Below, one piece after another: positions 36,716 through 49,761 of a stretch of 64,000 nt of DNA. The DNA is taken from positions 792,481-856,480 of the forward strand of contig VZSE01002737.1 in assembly GCA_013398275.1 (NCBI GenBank), in the 5' to 3' direction. The position numbers and the translations under genes were made by a program. Below the pieces are notes generated by a model. That model saw only the letters and a program-made list of their open reading frames with translations. It had not been told where the DNA came from and made no database searches. Numbering within the stretch: the stretch's first letter is position 1; the number at the start of each line of letters is the position of its first letter. This DNA is from Promerops cafer. Its lineage: Eukaryota; Chordata; Aves; Passeriformes; Nectariniidae.

Positions 36716-38049
36716 TTTATTTTTGAAGTAATAGACACACACAAGAGGCTGGGCTCTGTGCTGATTAAGGAATTCATCTGATCCTGCTTCATATTATCTT
36801 ACTTGAAATGATCTGCAATTGCATGCAATGTGATAACTTTAGGACTATGCCTGCACATGTGGGATTAGATAACAGGAGGGAAAAAAAGTCCTGGGGACCT
36901 GAAGGCTCAGGTTTTCGTGATATGATGCTCAAGATGGTAAAGAAGCAGTAAAAAAAACCCCATCTGCTACATTTAGTAAGCAGGGTTTTTCTCAAAAAGA
37001 AAAAAACCCAGGGGTTAGATTGTCCATTAAACCAGTAGGAAATTCTTATATAAATATTGGGTTATCAGCAGATGTGATCTGGCTGCTGAAATCAGGGGAG
37101 GTGAGCTACCTTTATGGCAATGGCTATTTTGTCATGTGTATTTACAAGCCCTGCTGCTCCAACAGAGCCCATCCTGCACCCTCACTGCTGAACAGCTGCT
37201 CTGGTCCAGGAGGAGATGCAAAATCCTTGGAGTAGGGACCTCACAGGGGAGGTCACCAGGCCTCTTCATTTCAACACTCCTGGCTAAAGGTCTGGCTCCT
37301 GCCAGAAATTCAGAACCACGGCACCGTGCCCAAACACATTTCTGGCTGTGTGGGAGCTAAATTCTGCTGGCAGATGCACGTGGTTCTCCGAGGAGTCCCA
37401 GAAAGTGCCACACGTGCACAGGGAACAGAACGTGCCCGGGGAGGGAAGCAAACAGCCCTGCTTTCCTGTCACTGATCATTTCCAGAGGGCTGTTAGTCCT
37501 CCACATTTGCTCTGAATAACTCAAATCAAATGCGCTCCAGTAGGAGGTTTTAAAAATACTATCATTTTTTGTAAGATGTCATATTCAAAATACTGCAGGT
37601 CCAAAAACAACACGGGGAAAGGGAACTTACAGCACCGCATGTTGAGGGAATTGTTTTTATGACTTTTTCAAATATGATAGAAAACAGACAATTAAAATCC
37701 AGCTTTCTCTTCTAACTCGTAAACCCAAGTAACTCTGCTTGTGCCATGGAAGAATGAGTACCAGGAAACCTGGACAAGTCTACTTTTACTGCCCAAAAGA
37801 AGTGGTAGGCAAAATTAATATAGAAGGAGTAAACCTGAATACAGAGTAGCATAGGAATGAAGAATTGCAGTCTAAGAGATCAAGAAGAGAGCTTTTAGAA
37901 ATACTCATGCATTTGGTTTTATTAAACTCACATGCTATTTAAGAAACAAAACAAACAACAGTGCTGGGTACTTTTAAATATATGTGTACTTCTCAGTAAG
38001 ATGTCCTTAAAAAGGAAATGCAGAGTTTTTGGGTTGTTTCCATTGATGC

Positions 38050-38095
38050 AGTGATTTTAAAGGTCTTTTTCAACCAAAATGAATCTATCATTGTG
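38050..38095 (+). mobile_element. CR1 3' tail remnant
   Basis: TTTTAAAGGTCTTTTTCAAC followed by CAAAATGAATCTATCATT resembles the extreme 3' end of CR1, where the typical form is AAGGTCTTTTCCAACC then ATGATTCTATGATTCT. Only the tail is recognisable, and the 5' limit is unclear. Confidence 0.55.
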
Positions 38096-40640
38096 CCCCT
38101 TTAAAATCACAGCAGTGTTCAAAAGTCACAAAGTATCTCAGACCTGACAGCAACAGGAGAAACATGAGACACGCCTTATTACAACTGATCTCCTACTTGT
38201 ATGCAATCAAAAACATTTCAGCAGGACTCCAAAGAAAACAAAGCAGAGAAATAATAAAGTGGTCTCTCTAATGCAAAAAATCTGTCTTTGGTCTTTTTGT
38301 TATTAGTGAACCTACTTGGCTGGGATGCAGCAAATGTATTTTTAAGCCTTAGCCCTTCCTTCAAAAGGGCAAACTCATTTTAAAACTAAATCTAGGTATG
38401 GAGACTTAGACTTTTCTACAGCAGGACAGTTACTGAAGGCAAGATGTGTAATGCCCCAGAGACTCTGTTGGCATCAGAGTCCTCCTGCAAATAATTTCTT
38501 TGTCCAGTTTTGCTGACCTGTCAAACTACCCAGAATCTGCAGTTTTCACCTCTCTTTAATTGGTATTTGCCAGTAAACTTCACCATGGGCCACAGGAGAT
38601 CTCAAAAATAATTAGAATCATCCTCACAATAGTCTTGGACCTGGAAAATAGAACATTCCCACTTGCTTTATTCCTGAGAGGAGATTTGAAACCTTGAATT
38701 TAAATATGCTGAGCAGTGCCCAAAGAGTTTTTGGCTGAACAAGGAACTGACCCCAGGTCCTCTTGTCTTGTGTCTTAACCACAACCCAGTACAACCACCT
38801 TTCACAGAATTGCTTTAGTAGAAACTCTTAAATAGTACAGATAATTTTGTAGTAGATTATAGAATTAGTCATTCCTTTCCTCATTTCAACCTCCTACCTT
38901 ATTTTCTGCTGTCACTGCTCCTAAACATTAGTGCTTTTTCTTCTCCCTCTTTTCCTAAATAGAATTAAACTATCTAAAACATTGCATTATATTGTGCATG
39001 GGCACGGGGTTTGGGTTACTTGTCTTTTTTGGGGGGTTTTTCTTTTGAGAAAGAACACGCTGTCTATCAAGAGGGGTTCAACCTCCCCTTCTGGGCCCAG
39101 AAAAGAACTGGAGGTGAAATCATCTGGCACCATCAGAGGCCACACACAAGAGCCCCAGCCCTCCCCTGGCTCCTGTTCAGCCTGGCAGTGCGTGCTCCAA
39201 AGGCAGCCCGTGGCAGCTGAGGGCAGTCAGGCTGCCTGTTTGGTTGGCTTTCTCTTTGTTCCCATGCTTAGCCCCTAGGTTCCAGCCTGACAGAAGCATC
39301 AACGTTTTCCTGCCTTTAATTTCCAGGGCCAAAAAGCCCAAGAGTGTCTCTTCACAGCCCTCTTGGGGCATGCTTCATGAGCTAGCCTGATGAGCAGTCC
39401 CACACTGAATCATGCACAAGCTGTGCAAGGTGCTGAGAGCTGGTGCTCCCCAAGCTATTCCAACTCCAGCAGCTGCTCTTCCATTCCTTTACTTGAACTG
39501 CTGCTGCTGAAAACCTCAGTTTACATTCCTGACTCGTATGCCAGACCCATCCCATGGGGAAGATAACATGACCTTAAGGCATCCTCTGACAGAGACAAAG
39601 ATCTGGGAACAGAAAGAGGACTGGAGGAAATGCATATTTGAGCTCAACATCACAGCACACCAAGGACAAGTCCTGGAACATCAGCCACTGGTGCAACCAT
39701 GTGAGTTATGCCTGGCATCTTGGTTTAGATGTGGCACAGCCCATTGCAAACCCAGCAGAGAGAATTGCTCAAATACACCAAAGTCAAAAAGGGCTTTTAG
39801 TGCAGACACTGTACACAGATCAGGGGTTTGCCTTTCTCTACAAGCTTACTTTGGATATATTAATTGGTTTGCATATGAAGGGGAAATAAACTAATTTTGT
39901 CTTATTTCACATGTTCAGAGCTAAAAGCATCCTAAACTACACATTAGAGGCATTCTGGGCTTAGGGTCAGAAATTAGAATTTCCCTGCATCCTTCCTTCA
40001 GCTGTATCTTCCAGTGCTGTACCCAGTGTGACTGTAAATAATTCAAGTTTAAGAACTTAGCATTTCTTTAACGATTTTCCAATTATTCAACCTAAGCTCC
40101 CATTCTCTTATTTGTATCTTGTTTTTCTTAGTCCTCTCTCAGACCAGCCTAAATATGCACAGATACAGAAAAGAGGAGGCAGGCATGTCCTCAGCAGCTA
40201 CAGAGCAACACAGAGAAACAGGGACACACGGCACATCCAGTGCTCACCATCAGGCATTTTTTTTTTCCAGTGCTGACCACATATTCCCTCCAAATCTGCA
40301 CAAGGCCCTCTCCTACCTATGCCTGTGTTTTGCATGCTCTAATTTGCAATCAGCTATAGGACTGTGAGTCAAACTATCACCACTCACACCTTGAAAGGAG
40401 CTGGGTCCCCAAATCCCCACCCTGCTCTTCTTCACACCACTACCACCTCGACTGTACTTAAACATCTGGGTCCTCCTGCAACTTCAGTAAGAGACTTGAG
40501 GTCTTCCTCAGTTCTGGAGAAATCTAAAGGCATTTTTTGACTCTCAAAAATACACCTTTACTGTGTTTTCACCAGAAAAGGGAATAGCGATGTCTGAGCC
40601 ACAGGAAAATAATAGTGATAGGCCAAGGAGGGTGAGATCT

Positions 40641-40666
40641 TTCAGAAAGTTCAGAAACTTTCTGAA
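40641..40666. repeat. 11-bp-stem hairpin
   Basis: TTCAGAAAGTT and its exact reverse complement AACTTTCTGAA, separated by 4 bases. A perfect short inverted repeat in intergenic sequence. Confidence 0.8.
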
Positions 40667-43600
40667 GCCCATGAAGGCCATAAGAAAATGGGTTCCAGCC
40701 AGAATAGCTGTGTTTGGCTTGGAATAACAACAAAATAAATCAGTAATGTTGTAGCATCAGTGTTGAACTCTGCCTGCAAAGCACACTGTGCCTTAGCATA
40801 CGTGAGCACGCTTGAGTTTTAACTAAAACTCTGGACACTGGGCTTAGCCCCATTACAAACTGGGTATGAGTTTAAACCCACAAATTCTTAAAGACTGGAG
40901 AACCTCAGCAACCTTTGCATTGCAGTTACAACACAGCAGCACACAGGGTGCTGCAGTGAGAGCAGTGGAGGTATTACATCTTTCTGAAAATTAAAATAGA
41001 GATTCTTAAGGAGTTTTTTTCTTTCCTGATGCTGGGAAAAGGAAGTGCTCTAAACATATGATACACATACCCTTGAAAAACTATTTTTATACTAGGATAA
41101 TATTTGTTATTTTAAAAGTATATGGACAAAAGGTAAGAGTTTTTAACATAAAGGGAGGGATGAGAAGCTCAGCTCTGATGATATATATACTTGGTGACAA
41201 AAAGGAGAATCTACAAATCAATATTTGCAGCAGCATTGTAGGGAGGTTTTGTGTTTTGTTTTGTTTTAGTGGTACTATTACTCGACCTGAAATTCAAAAG
41301 TCAAAAACTGGTGCCTTGGATAGCAGTAATATTCTTGCAGAAGTGTTATTGCAGAAGATTTGGAACAGTTTAAATGACACAAAGAGATGGAGGGAAAATT
41401 ATCTTCTGGTGTGAAAGATGGGAGCAGAGGCCTTTGAAAGAATTCCTCCTGAGTACACAGCAAGAATTACCCATCCTCCAAGGACAGGTTTCCTCATCAC
41501 ATCAGTTATTTTCTGCTGTTTTGCAGAGAGGTGGACAAATATTACCTCAGGGTTGTAATTAGCTTATTGTGAGGGTTATTATGGATAATAAATAGGCCAC
41601 AATGAATTCTACAGTCTCTCTAATATGCTCACCTATAAAAGAAGAGCTATTTTGTGCATCTGAAAGGCATGGACCTGTGCTTTACAAAGCAACCTCATGT
41701 TCTTCACATCCACTGTAGTGGCTACAGATACAGATTTGTTAAACAGGCTTTTAAAAAAAAAAGAGGGGGAAAAAAGCCATTAAAGTCAGCAAACAACAGT
41801 GAGCTGATTCCCAGCAGGAAAGAAAGCCAAGGTAATGAAGGTGTAGCCCTGGACAGTGGTCCCTGATCTCTCACGTGTTCATACCAACCACCTGTGGTAG
41901 ATGCATATTTTGCTCTGTCACAGTTTCCACTCCTGCAGTCAGGCAGTAGGACCTTGGCTAGAATTTTTTTTCTCAGTAGACACAAAGCAAAAATAAAATT
42001 AAAAACCAGTGTAACATCTCAAGCCTGAAAAATATTTTAACCACAATTCTAGTAAAACATGAAATTCTTGTTAAATGCCCACGACCCTGTGGTTTGGGCA
42101 AGACACCCTCCTGACTGCTGGCAGCATCACCAAAAGGACAGCAAATAGCCTATAGTTTACACTGGCTTATGCTGTTGTCCTTTAAGCAGAGGCACCTTTT
42201 TGGAAGGGGACAGTTTAATTTTTACATGCATGCCATTTAACAATTGCTTTTTCAGGGTAAGAAGGAGGAAAAGAAGAGGAGAGTCTCTGTGAAGATCTTG
42301 CCAACATTCTTTCTCTTTCTGGGCTGTAACAATAACTCTGCTCCTAAACTAAGAAAAATACCATTCTTCCCCAGCCTCTTCCAAGATAAAGCAATTACTG
42401 TTTTTTTGGGATGCCCTGTGTACAACAGGCATGCTGAAATGTGCATGCATGCTATAAAGTACAAACTGTTTTTGCTCTGCCTTAGGAGACAATCTCTGAA
42501 GCTGACAAAGTTGAGACCAGAAATAATCCAGCAGTCCCATCTCTGCTCCCACATCAAAGTCAGTTCCATCTCCTGTAAATTCAGCAGTGAAGTCAGGGTG
42601 ACACGTTGCTTACCTCCATAAAACCCAAAACCTCAGACACAGGAAATTTGCCACAGGGTTGAGCGAAAGGAAGGTCTCAAAACAAGGATGCTTCTTGTGT
42701 GGCTTGAGGATTTTCCTGCCAAAACAAAGTGAGATACATCTGTTTGGGTCCTTTTTCATTTCAGCAGTAGCTGTGTTGATAGAGTGGTGGCTCCCAGGGC
42801 TACAAGGGACACATCAGGAGATTCATGCTCACTGAAATTTCATCCACACGAAGGTAAGTTCTGAAGGGACAAGAGAGCCGTGGCTAAGTCTTGTGCTTAT
42901 TTATTACTCATTGTTCCCTGGAGAGCTCTGATGGGAAGCATCTTCAGTAATATTATTCCAGTTGTTGGAGTCCTCTAATTGCCCAAACATACTTCTCAGA
43001 AACTGTACCCCAGTGGCTGGTGGAAGCAGCCTGGCTCCAGCATTTCTGAGTAAACTGGTATTTGACAGCCCTGCATGCTCCTATTTCCTCCTGACAACAG
43101 GTCACTCACCTGCCACTGGCTTTCACCCATGGCTGAATTTAGCAGACTGTTCCCACACTGCATCATTTGCCATCTGCTCCTTCCTGCTGTGACTTTTTCA
43201 AACCTGTGTATCTCTGACCCTTGTAATTTGCAGATAAGGAGACAAGCTTTCTCACACCTGTGCTGGGCAGTTCTTTGCATTTGTCTGGTTACTGCATGCA
43301 CTATAAAGTCTGTTTGGAGTATTTTTTTAAAGCCTGCTGATATCAGACATCTGTCCCCATAAACAGCTCTTTACTCTGAGGGCTTTTGATGGTGAGGAGG
43401 ATGATTTGGTGGTGGGCAAGATGGATATTTTCTGTGAAAGCTGAGATTTTTTTTTTGGTATAAAAAATGATGTGGTAAAACTTCAAGTTGTAAAAAAAAT
43501 ATATTAAATCACCACACCTTGGATTTTCAAATTCTGTTAAAGGATTTCCATGACTGAAGCTGTAACTCATTCTTCCCCAGAAATAAAGTAGCATAGCATT

Positions 43601-43745
43601 TAGACTGTTTAAAAATTCTTCATGCTCATTGGACTGTACTTTTTAAGTGCTTGGCAGGGATGTAAAGCAACCTACAAATACTTGCAACTAAGCCCCAGAG
43701 ATCACAGAACCAAACATGTTCCAGTAGTGAAAGGTGGTGAAGTAA

Positions 43746-43918
43746 GGGGCAACAGGGCAACAGCACCATGCTGAGGTGTGGGAGATTCAGCTTGGGCATC
43801 AGGAAAAAACTTCCTACCAGCACAGTGATGCCATGCTAGAAACAGCTATCCAGAGAGGTCAGAGATGCTCCATTCCTACCACTTTGGAAGATTTGGCAAG
43901 AAAAAAGCAGCCTGGCAA
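43746..43918 (+). mobile_element. CR1 LINE 3' fragment
   Basis: Sense-strand CR1 pattern in order: GGGGCAACAGGGCAACAG, TTCAGCTTGGGCATCAGGAA, AAAACTTCCTACC, then CAGCTATCCAGAGAGGTCAG and ATGCTCCATTCC. This corresponds to the CR1 segment that normally reads ATTAGGAAAAACTTCTT, then GGCTGCCCAGAGAGGT. It is 5'-truncated and diverged, with no intact ORF. Confidence 0.75.
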
Positions 43919-46649
43919 CTCAGTGTTTCCTATTCTGTGCACAGTGCAAGTGGTTACAGCTCCCATTGCTCCCCTTTAGTGCAATTTCTTTAGGATTTTA
44001 AAACTTCTTGTCATAAAGTGGAAACCATTTTAGGCTTATGGGGATAGAAGAAACAATCTCTGAGGTAACTTTAACTGGAGCCTGGTAAATATTTTCCCTT
44101 TGAAGGTGAACTCATTCCTCATTCCAATCAATTCCTGACTGGGAATTCACACTCCAAGAGGCCCTGCCCAGCTACACGAAGCAGACAGAACAACATCAGT
44201 TCCAACTAACATTAGCATTAACTGGGTTTGGCCAGTCACTCCAGAACAAGATGTTTGCTTCATCCCTTGCTCCTTCCCCAGCACAAAGCTTCGTTTCGCA
44301 GCAAAGCAGATAGATTTTTCACAAGTTTTGAGTGCTTCTGTACCTCTATGTTGTTGCTGTTGCTCTAATCAAGCCAACAGTTCTGCCTCCAAAAAATTTC
44401 ACATAAACCACACCTGAAAGGAAAAACACAAGTTTGAGAGAAAAAACAGTTGCTTACAGACTTTCTTGAAGTGGGTCTCAAAATCACCACCCTAAGAGAG
44501 CTCCCCCATATCTGTTTTCAGAATCTACTGTACTTTTGCTTGAGCTTTGATTTTCCCTAATGGTGACAGCTTCCTTCACCATACTTTTTATCCTTTCATG
44601 CTCTCCTTTCAGTAGAGCTCTCACATTACAGCTGTAATAGTCACCATCAGCCAGACCAGGCCAGCTCTGGGAATTCCTTTAATCAGCTCCCTGATCAGGA
44701 GCTTATGTGTGAGCCCCACATAAAGCAGCAGGCACACCCCCTTAAGAGATAACTTAAAGGGTGTTGGGTCTTGGCCACCTGATGAGTGAGCAGCCCAGTC
44801 AGCTGTGAAAAAGGTCTGAGACACAAGGAGGAAACCTGACCTTGTTTTTTAGCTGTTTCCACCAGCTATAATCTAGATGAATTCAAATCTTGGCCCGCCA
44901 GTGCAAATATTTGCATAATGTGGAACTCATTTTTCTCATTAAAGTTACCACGCTAGTTTTAATTGAACATTTGAAGTAGTAAGTATTAGACGTCATCATT
45001 AAAGTCTCCAATTACAGATTCATTTTGGTATATGGGTCTCCATTCTTTTTTTTTTCCCCCCTTTTCTTAAAGAGGGACTAAATTAGGGGTAAAGGAGAGA
45101 AGATTAAAAATGTACTGTTTGAAATTTTGGAGCTTCTTTTGTAAGGAATATAACTTAGAAATTGGTTTTATTCTCCTGGTTTTTTTTTGGTTTTTTTTCC
45201 AACAGCCTGAGTTAAAGGTCCTAGTTCACCTGGGAACCTAGATAAAAACAAGCAATGTGTTAAAGTGCCCAGGGAGACTGAGAGCATATATTTAGACCTA
45301 TTTAGAGCATATTTTTAAACCTTGTTCTTACTTAAGTAAGGAGAATGGAGAAAGACCTGGGACACACCAGTGGATAGCACTTAATGGGTGTGTAAAGTTT
45401 GTACTGTATCTGTCATTTAGTGAATGCTGAACAAAAAGAAAGGAAAAGAGATCATAACTTAGGAGGGAAGAGCCCAAAATTGCATGAAAGAACTTCATAC
45501 TGAAATAATTTACTTGTTATGCCTCCAAGGCAGAATGCTGCAGCAATCTGTTATTCTAACAGCAGCAATAAAGTTGGAGATGGTTTGTTCACAAGATAAA
45601 ATCCCATGCTTCCTCCTTAGCTGATGTAAAATTTAAAGAGTATCTGCTAAAAGCCCCAGGTCTCAGCAACTATGCTGTACTGACCAGCCTCAGTTGAAGT
45701 TCTTTAAAAATACAGAAACTAATCAGCAATAATTACTAATAGAGGAGTTAGTCCTGTCCTTACAAACCTGAGGTGCAAGCTGCCCTGAGAGCCCAGGCAC
45801 TGAGTCCAGATACAAGGCACTGAGTAAGCCGAATTAAGTGGTTTAGGAACCATCCAAAACTTTGTCATAAGAGAAAACTTTAGCCTGGATTCTTCCTTTC
45901 ACGATGTTTGAAGCCTTAAGAAGCCTAGTTGCCATCATGAGTTGCATATAAAAATTGGAATTTTTATTCCTAAAGCATGAAAGCACCTTAAGAAAAAAAG
46001 CATATAATGCCACTTATGTACAGAACTCCCCTTTAATATTGCACATCTAAGCCTCTGCTTACAGAGGACAAAATAAGAGGAAATAACAGCCTGAACAGTG
46101 TGCTTAAACTCCATTCTCTGTATAAATGCTGTGGTTCAGAATGTACTGCAGGAAAAGAACAGCAGGTTTTACTTGTTCTTGAGGAGTTTACTAGATTCCC
46201 ACACCCAAAGGTATTCTGTTTATTTATTGTTGCTCACCTGCCAGATCAATGAAATCCTCTGGGCATCAGTGAATTCTCCTACAAGCAGGGTGCCCTTCAA
46301 AACAAGCAGTTTTCTCTGGCATCAGCTACAAGAGCTGAGTTAACCTCACCTTTTCCATCTCAAACACAGCTCCATTCCTTCCAATATCCACCTCAGATCA
46401 TTTTCCAGGGACAATCCAAGCAACTTCCTCAGCAAAGCATTCATGTGGTAGCTTGTTGTTTGTTTTTGTTGTTGATGTTGCTTTCTAGTGCTTTGAAAAA
46501 CCTTACTGAAAGGACCATTTTTGCACCAAGGGGAAATCTCTGCTTTTTCCAGGAACCCACAAGTATGTGAAATGATGATGTGCTGCCCTTCAAAGATGGC
46601 AACCAGCAGATGCAGCAAGCACTAGTCTGGCTTTTGGAAACATAAATCA

Positions 46650-46681
46650 TATACATATATATATATATATACACACACACA
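46650..46681. repeat. (TA)n(CA)n microsatellite
   Basis: Compound dinucleotide repeat of TA followed by CA units, about 32 bp, intergenic. Confidence 0.85.
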
Positions 46682-49600
46682 GTGACATGAATTGAAAGTA
46701 CCTGTTTCAGATAAAGGGCTTTATTTTGTTGCTTCCTGGTAAATTGCTTTTGATAGCTGTTGAACCAACTTGATATCAAAAAGCATGAATGCTCTGAGCA
46801 GAACTAGCAGCATTCACAAGCATTCAGACTGCAAGATGCACAGCAGGTTCAGGAGTTGGTTGGGTGTTACTGCACCTTCAAGATTAAATAACTATCAACT
46901 TATCAAGATTTTTTTTTTCTTTTTTTTGAGATTTATTGTTTCTGACAGACAAATGTAGATTAAATATATTCAGCAACTCCCACACATATTTATTTTAGGA
47001 GCTTCCTCATGCAAATATGATACCTCAAGGGCATTCTTTTGCCAAGAGAGCTTTCATATCACCTAGGTTGTTTCTGGAAAGGTGTGGAATCTATTCAAGC
47101 ACACCAAATTCCAATGTCTCTCTCAATACACCTGTGTGATTATCTATACCAATTTGTGTGCAAGGGTTATAATAAGAATGTCCTTGAGAACGAGGGGAAA
47201 AAAAAAAAAAGAAAAAAGCTAAGTATTGAAAGTTGAGAAGGACCAACAGTAAAATTACATTTTTTAGTCTGTCCTCTCAAGTTTCCAGCAGATGCTGTGC
47301 ATTGGAACAGAGAGGAAGGGTCTGATCTTGAAATTAAATTAGAATCTCAATGACAGTCTGATTTCTATGTCCAGAAGAAGTCACATGACTTCAGAAGTAA
47401 CTCAGCCTGTATTGGCAACAGCAATTTTTGACCCAGCCTCAATTCTCACAAAGACTTCATCTGGCTGAAATGCTCAGATGCCCTCAGATGCCAGCTGCAC
47501 GCTGGCAACGGAGTGTAGCTCTAAAAATTAGTGCACCTTTTTTTTTCCCCCTTCTCAGAACTATTAAAAACCACACAGGATAATTACAACAGTTCTGCAA
47601 CCCGGGCAGAACGCTGAACCTGCCTGAGCCATTCTCTCACTCGAAAGTGACACACCAATTACAAGTTTCATTTGGCTGGGGGCTTTACTTTACCACATTT
47701 CAGCATTCTGCTGAAGCTGTAGCTTTGTTTCCCAGTGCACACGCCCATCCCATGCCAAGAGAGGGCCAGATGCAGAGATAACGCTGAGCAGAATTTATTT
47801 GGCAGCTCACCCCCACAATCCTGGAAGGAGGAGTTTGGGTGCCAAGTTTAGACAGGAGCTTCTGCTACAGTTTGACTGTTGCCTTTGAAGCACGTCTGCC
47901 GTGCATTTAGGACCACAAAGGGGGGCCCCATGCCAAAAACTAACTGTAGAGAAGTGAGAAAGCAGCTATTTACAATATTAATTTTAAATGCACTCTGCAT
48001 GGACAAGAGCAGCAATGATTGATCTATCAACTGTCTCTGCAAATTCACCCTGCACCTAAAAGAATACAGAAAATGCAGAAAAGCAACTGTTTCTCCCTCA
48101 CACTGCAAAGGAGAATCAGAAGGGCAAATAGCTCAGGTAAACTAGAACAGCTGGTTTTTCTAGCCCAGTTTAGGAAAGGAGCCCCTTGTTAGAAACAATC
48201 CCTTCATGTTTCAGAGTACCCTTCTCGTAATGTTAATAATAAAAGCACAGTCTTCCAAAACACCTCTGCCAGAATCAGAAAAAAAATACAAGAACACATG
48301 GCCCAGGAAGGTCTGCCTGCCAGAAAGGGCAGGATCCAACAGCTCTTTTTAAGAACTGTTTGAAGATCCTGACTGCAAACTGTCAGTCCATACTCAGAAT
48401 TTATTAAGGCTTGTGTAAGTGTAGTTCCTTTAATGCCACTACTAAAACCATCTTCTAAGCATTCAAAAAAACTACATTTCTAGCTTGGCTGCATTGGGAG
48501 AAGACAGCTTAATTAGAACAACCAGATTTTTAGACAGAGCATAACATTTGGTATTTCAGCTCTGTAGTTTCATAGCTCTGCAAAAATTACCTTGAAGATC
48601 TCAGAAGCTGAGATATGCTCAGGTTTTTCCTTAAATTAATATGCTTCCTTTCACAGGGAATGCTCACCTCATGTTTATGCTAATAAAATTATTCCTCATT
48701 ATTTCACCTGTGTTGTATATTCTCTTCCATTCTAAACTACAAAGACCAACAAAAAAAAATTATTCCAGCAAGGCCTGTGGCATGTCCAGCTAAGAAACCA
48801 TCAAGAAGTTAGAACTGTGCTAATTTCAGTGGCTGAACTGCTTTCTTGTTAATCTTGTACAGCATCAGAATTGGCCAAGTCAAAAGCATGAGACCATTTC
48901 CAACTTCTCCCACAGGCTCAGTGCTCTAAGAGGATGAAAAATCCTACATGAATAATCTCGCTTGGATAAAGGAGATGGATGAAACAAGACAGATTGGATG
49001 GAAAATAAATTAATCACTAATCTAATAAAATATATATTGCAGTTGTTAGGGTTTGGTTTCGGTTTTACACATTCTAGAATGTGTAAACTGCCATAATCTC
49101 TGGAAATAACCAGTTATCTCCAGCAGAAGTGGTGAGGTTCCAAAGGGCCACAGGATGGTAAGCACGGGACTTATCATTAGAGAAGGTAAAAAGCAGGTCA
49201 GTAATTTCGAGATCAGTCAAACCAACCTGACCTCTGGGATGACATATTAATCTCCATTCTGACAATAAATAAGGACAGTCTGAAAGTGCCTCATTCATTG
49301 CCTGCTAAAGATTTACTACGTGTCACCCAGATTTGAAAAATGCCTCTCCCTTTGAAATTCAGCAGTGGTACACAAGTAGATTTCCTGGTTCGCCCTCACC
49401 ACTGCATCTTCCCACAAACTCAACAAAAGACTCCCATCAAGCAGAACGATGGCCTGTGATTTAAGGTGAGATTTAACTGACTTTGAACTAAACTGAATGA
49501 GGAAAAACAAAATGGATGAAACCAAAGAGTGTAAGCCTCAAGGTGTTATGAGCCACCAGCTAATTGCACTTGGAATGTCTTCGTAAAGAACACCTTTCCA

Positions 49601-49696
49601 GTCTGATACCCTTAATGACTATTTTTCAACTAGTTGCTAGTGGCCAGTACTTGCAATGCTTCCCTAGTGAGGATCAACATATGATCATTCAGCAGC

Positions 49697-49761
49697 TTTG
49701 TGGAGAACTTAGAAGCTCAAATCTTGCAGGTTTGTGGAGCACTTAGAAGCTCAAATCTTGC
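49697..49761 (+). repeat. 34-bp tandem duplication
   Basis: A unit starting TTTGTGGAG(A/C)ACTTAGAAGC recurs with a 34-bp period. The copies differ at one position over 31 bases, so the event is recent. Intergenic. Confidence 0.8.

Noticed and set aside
42244..42621. Overlapping 125- and 105-codon frames on both strands
   Set aside because: Mutually overlapping frames with no known motif. Treated as chance.
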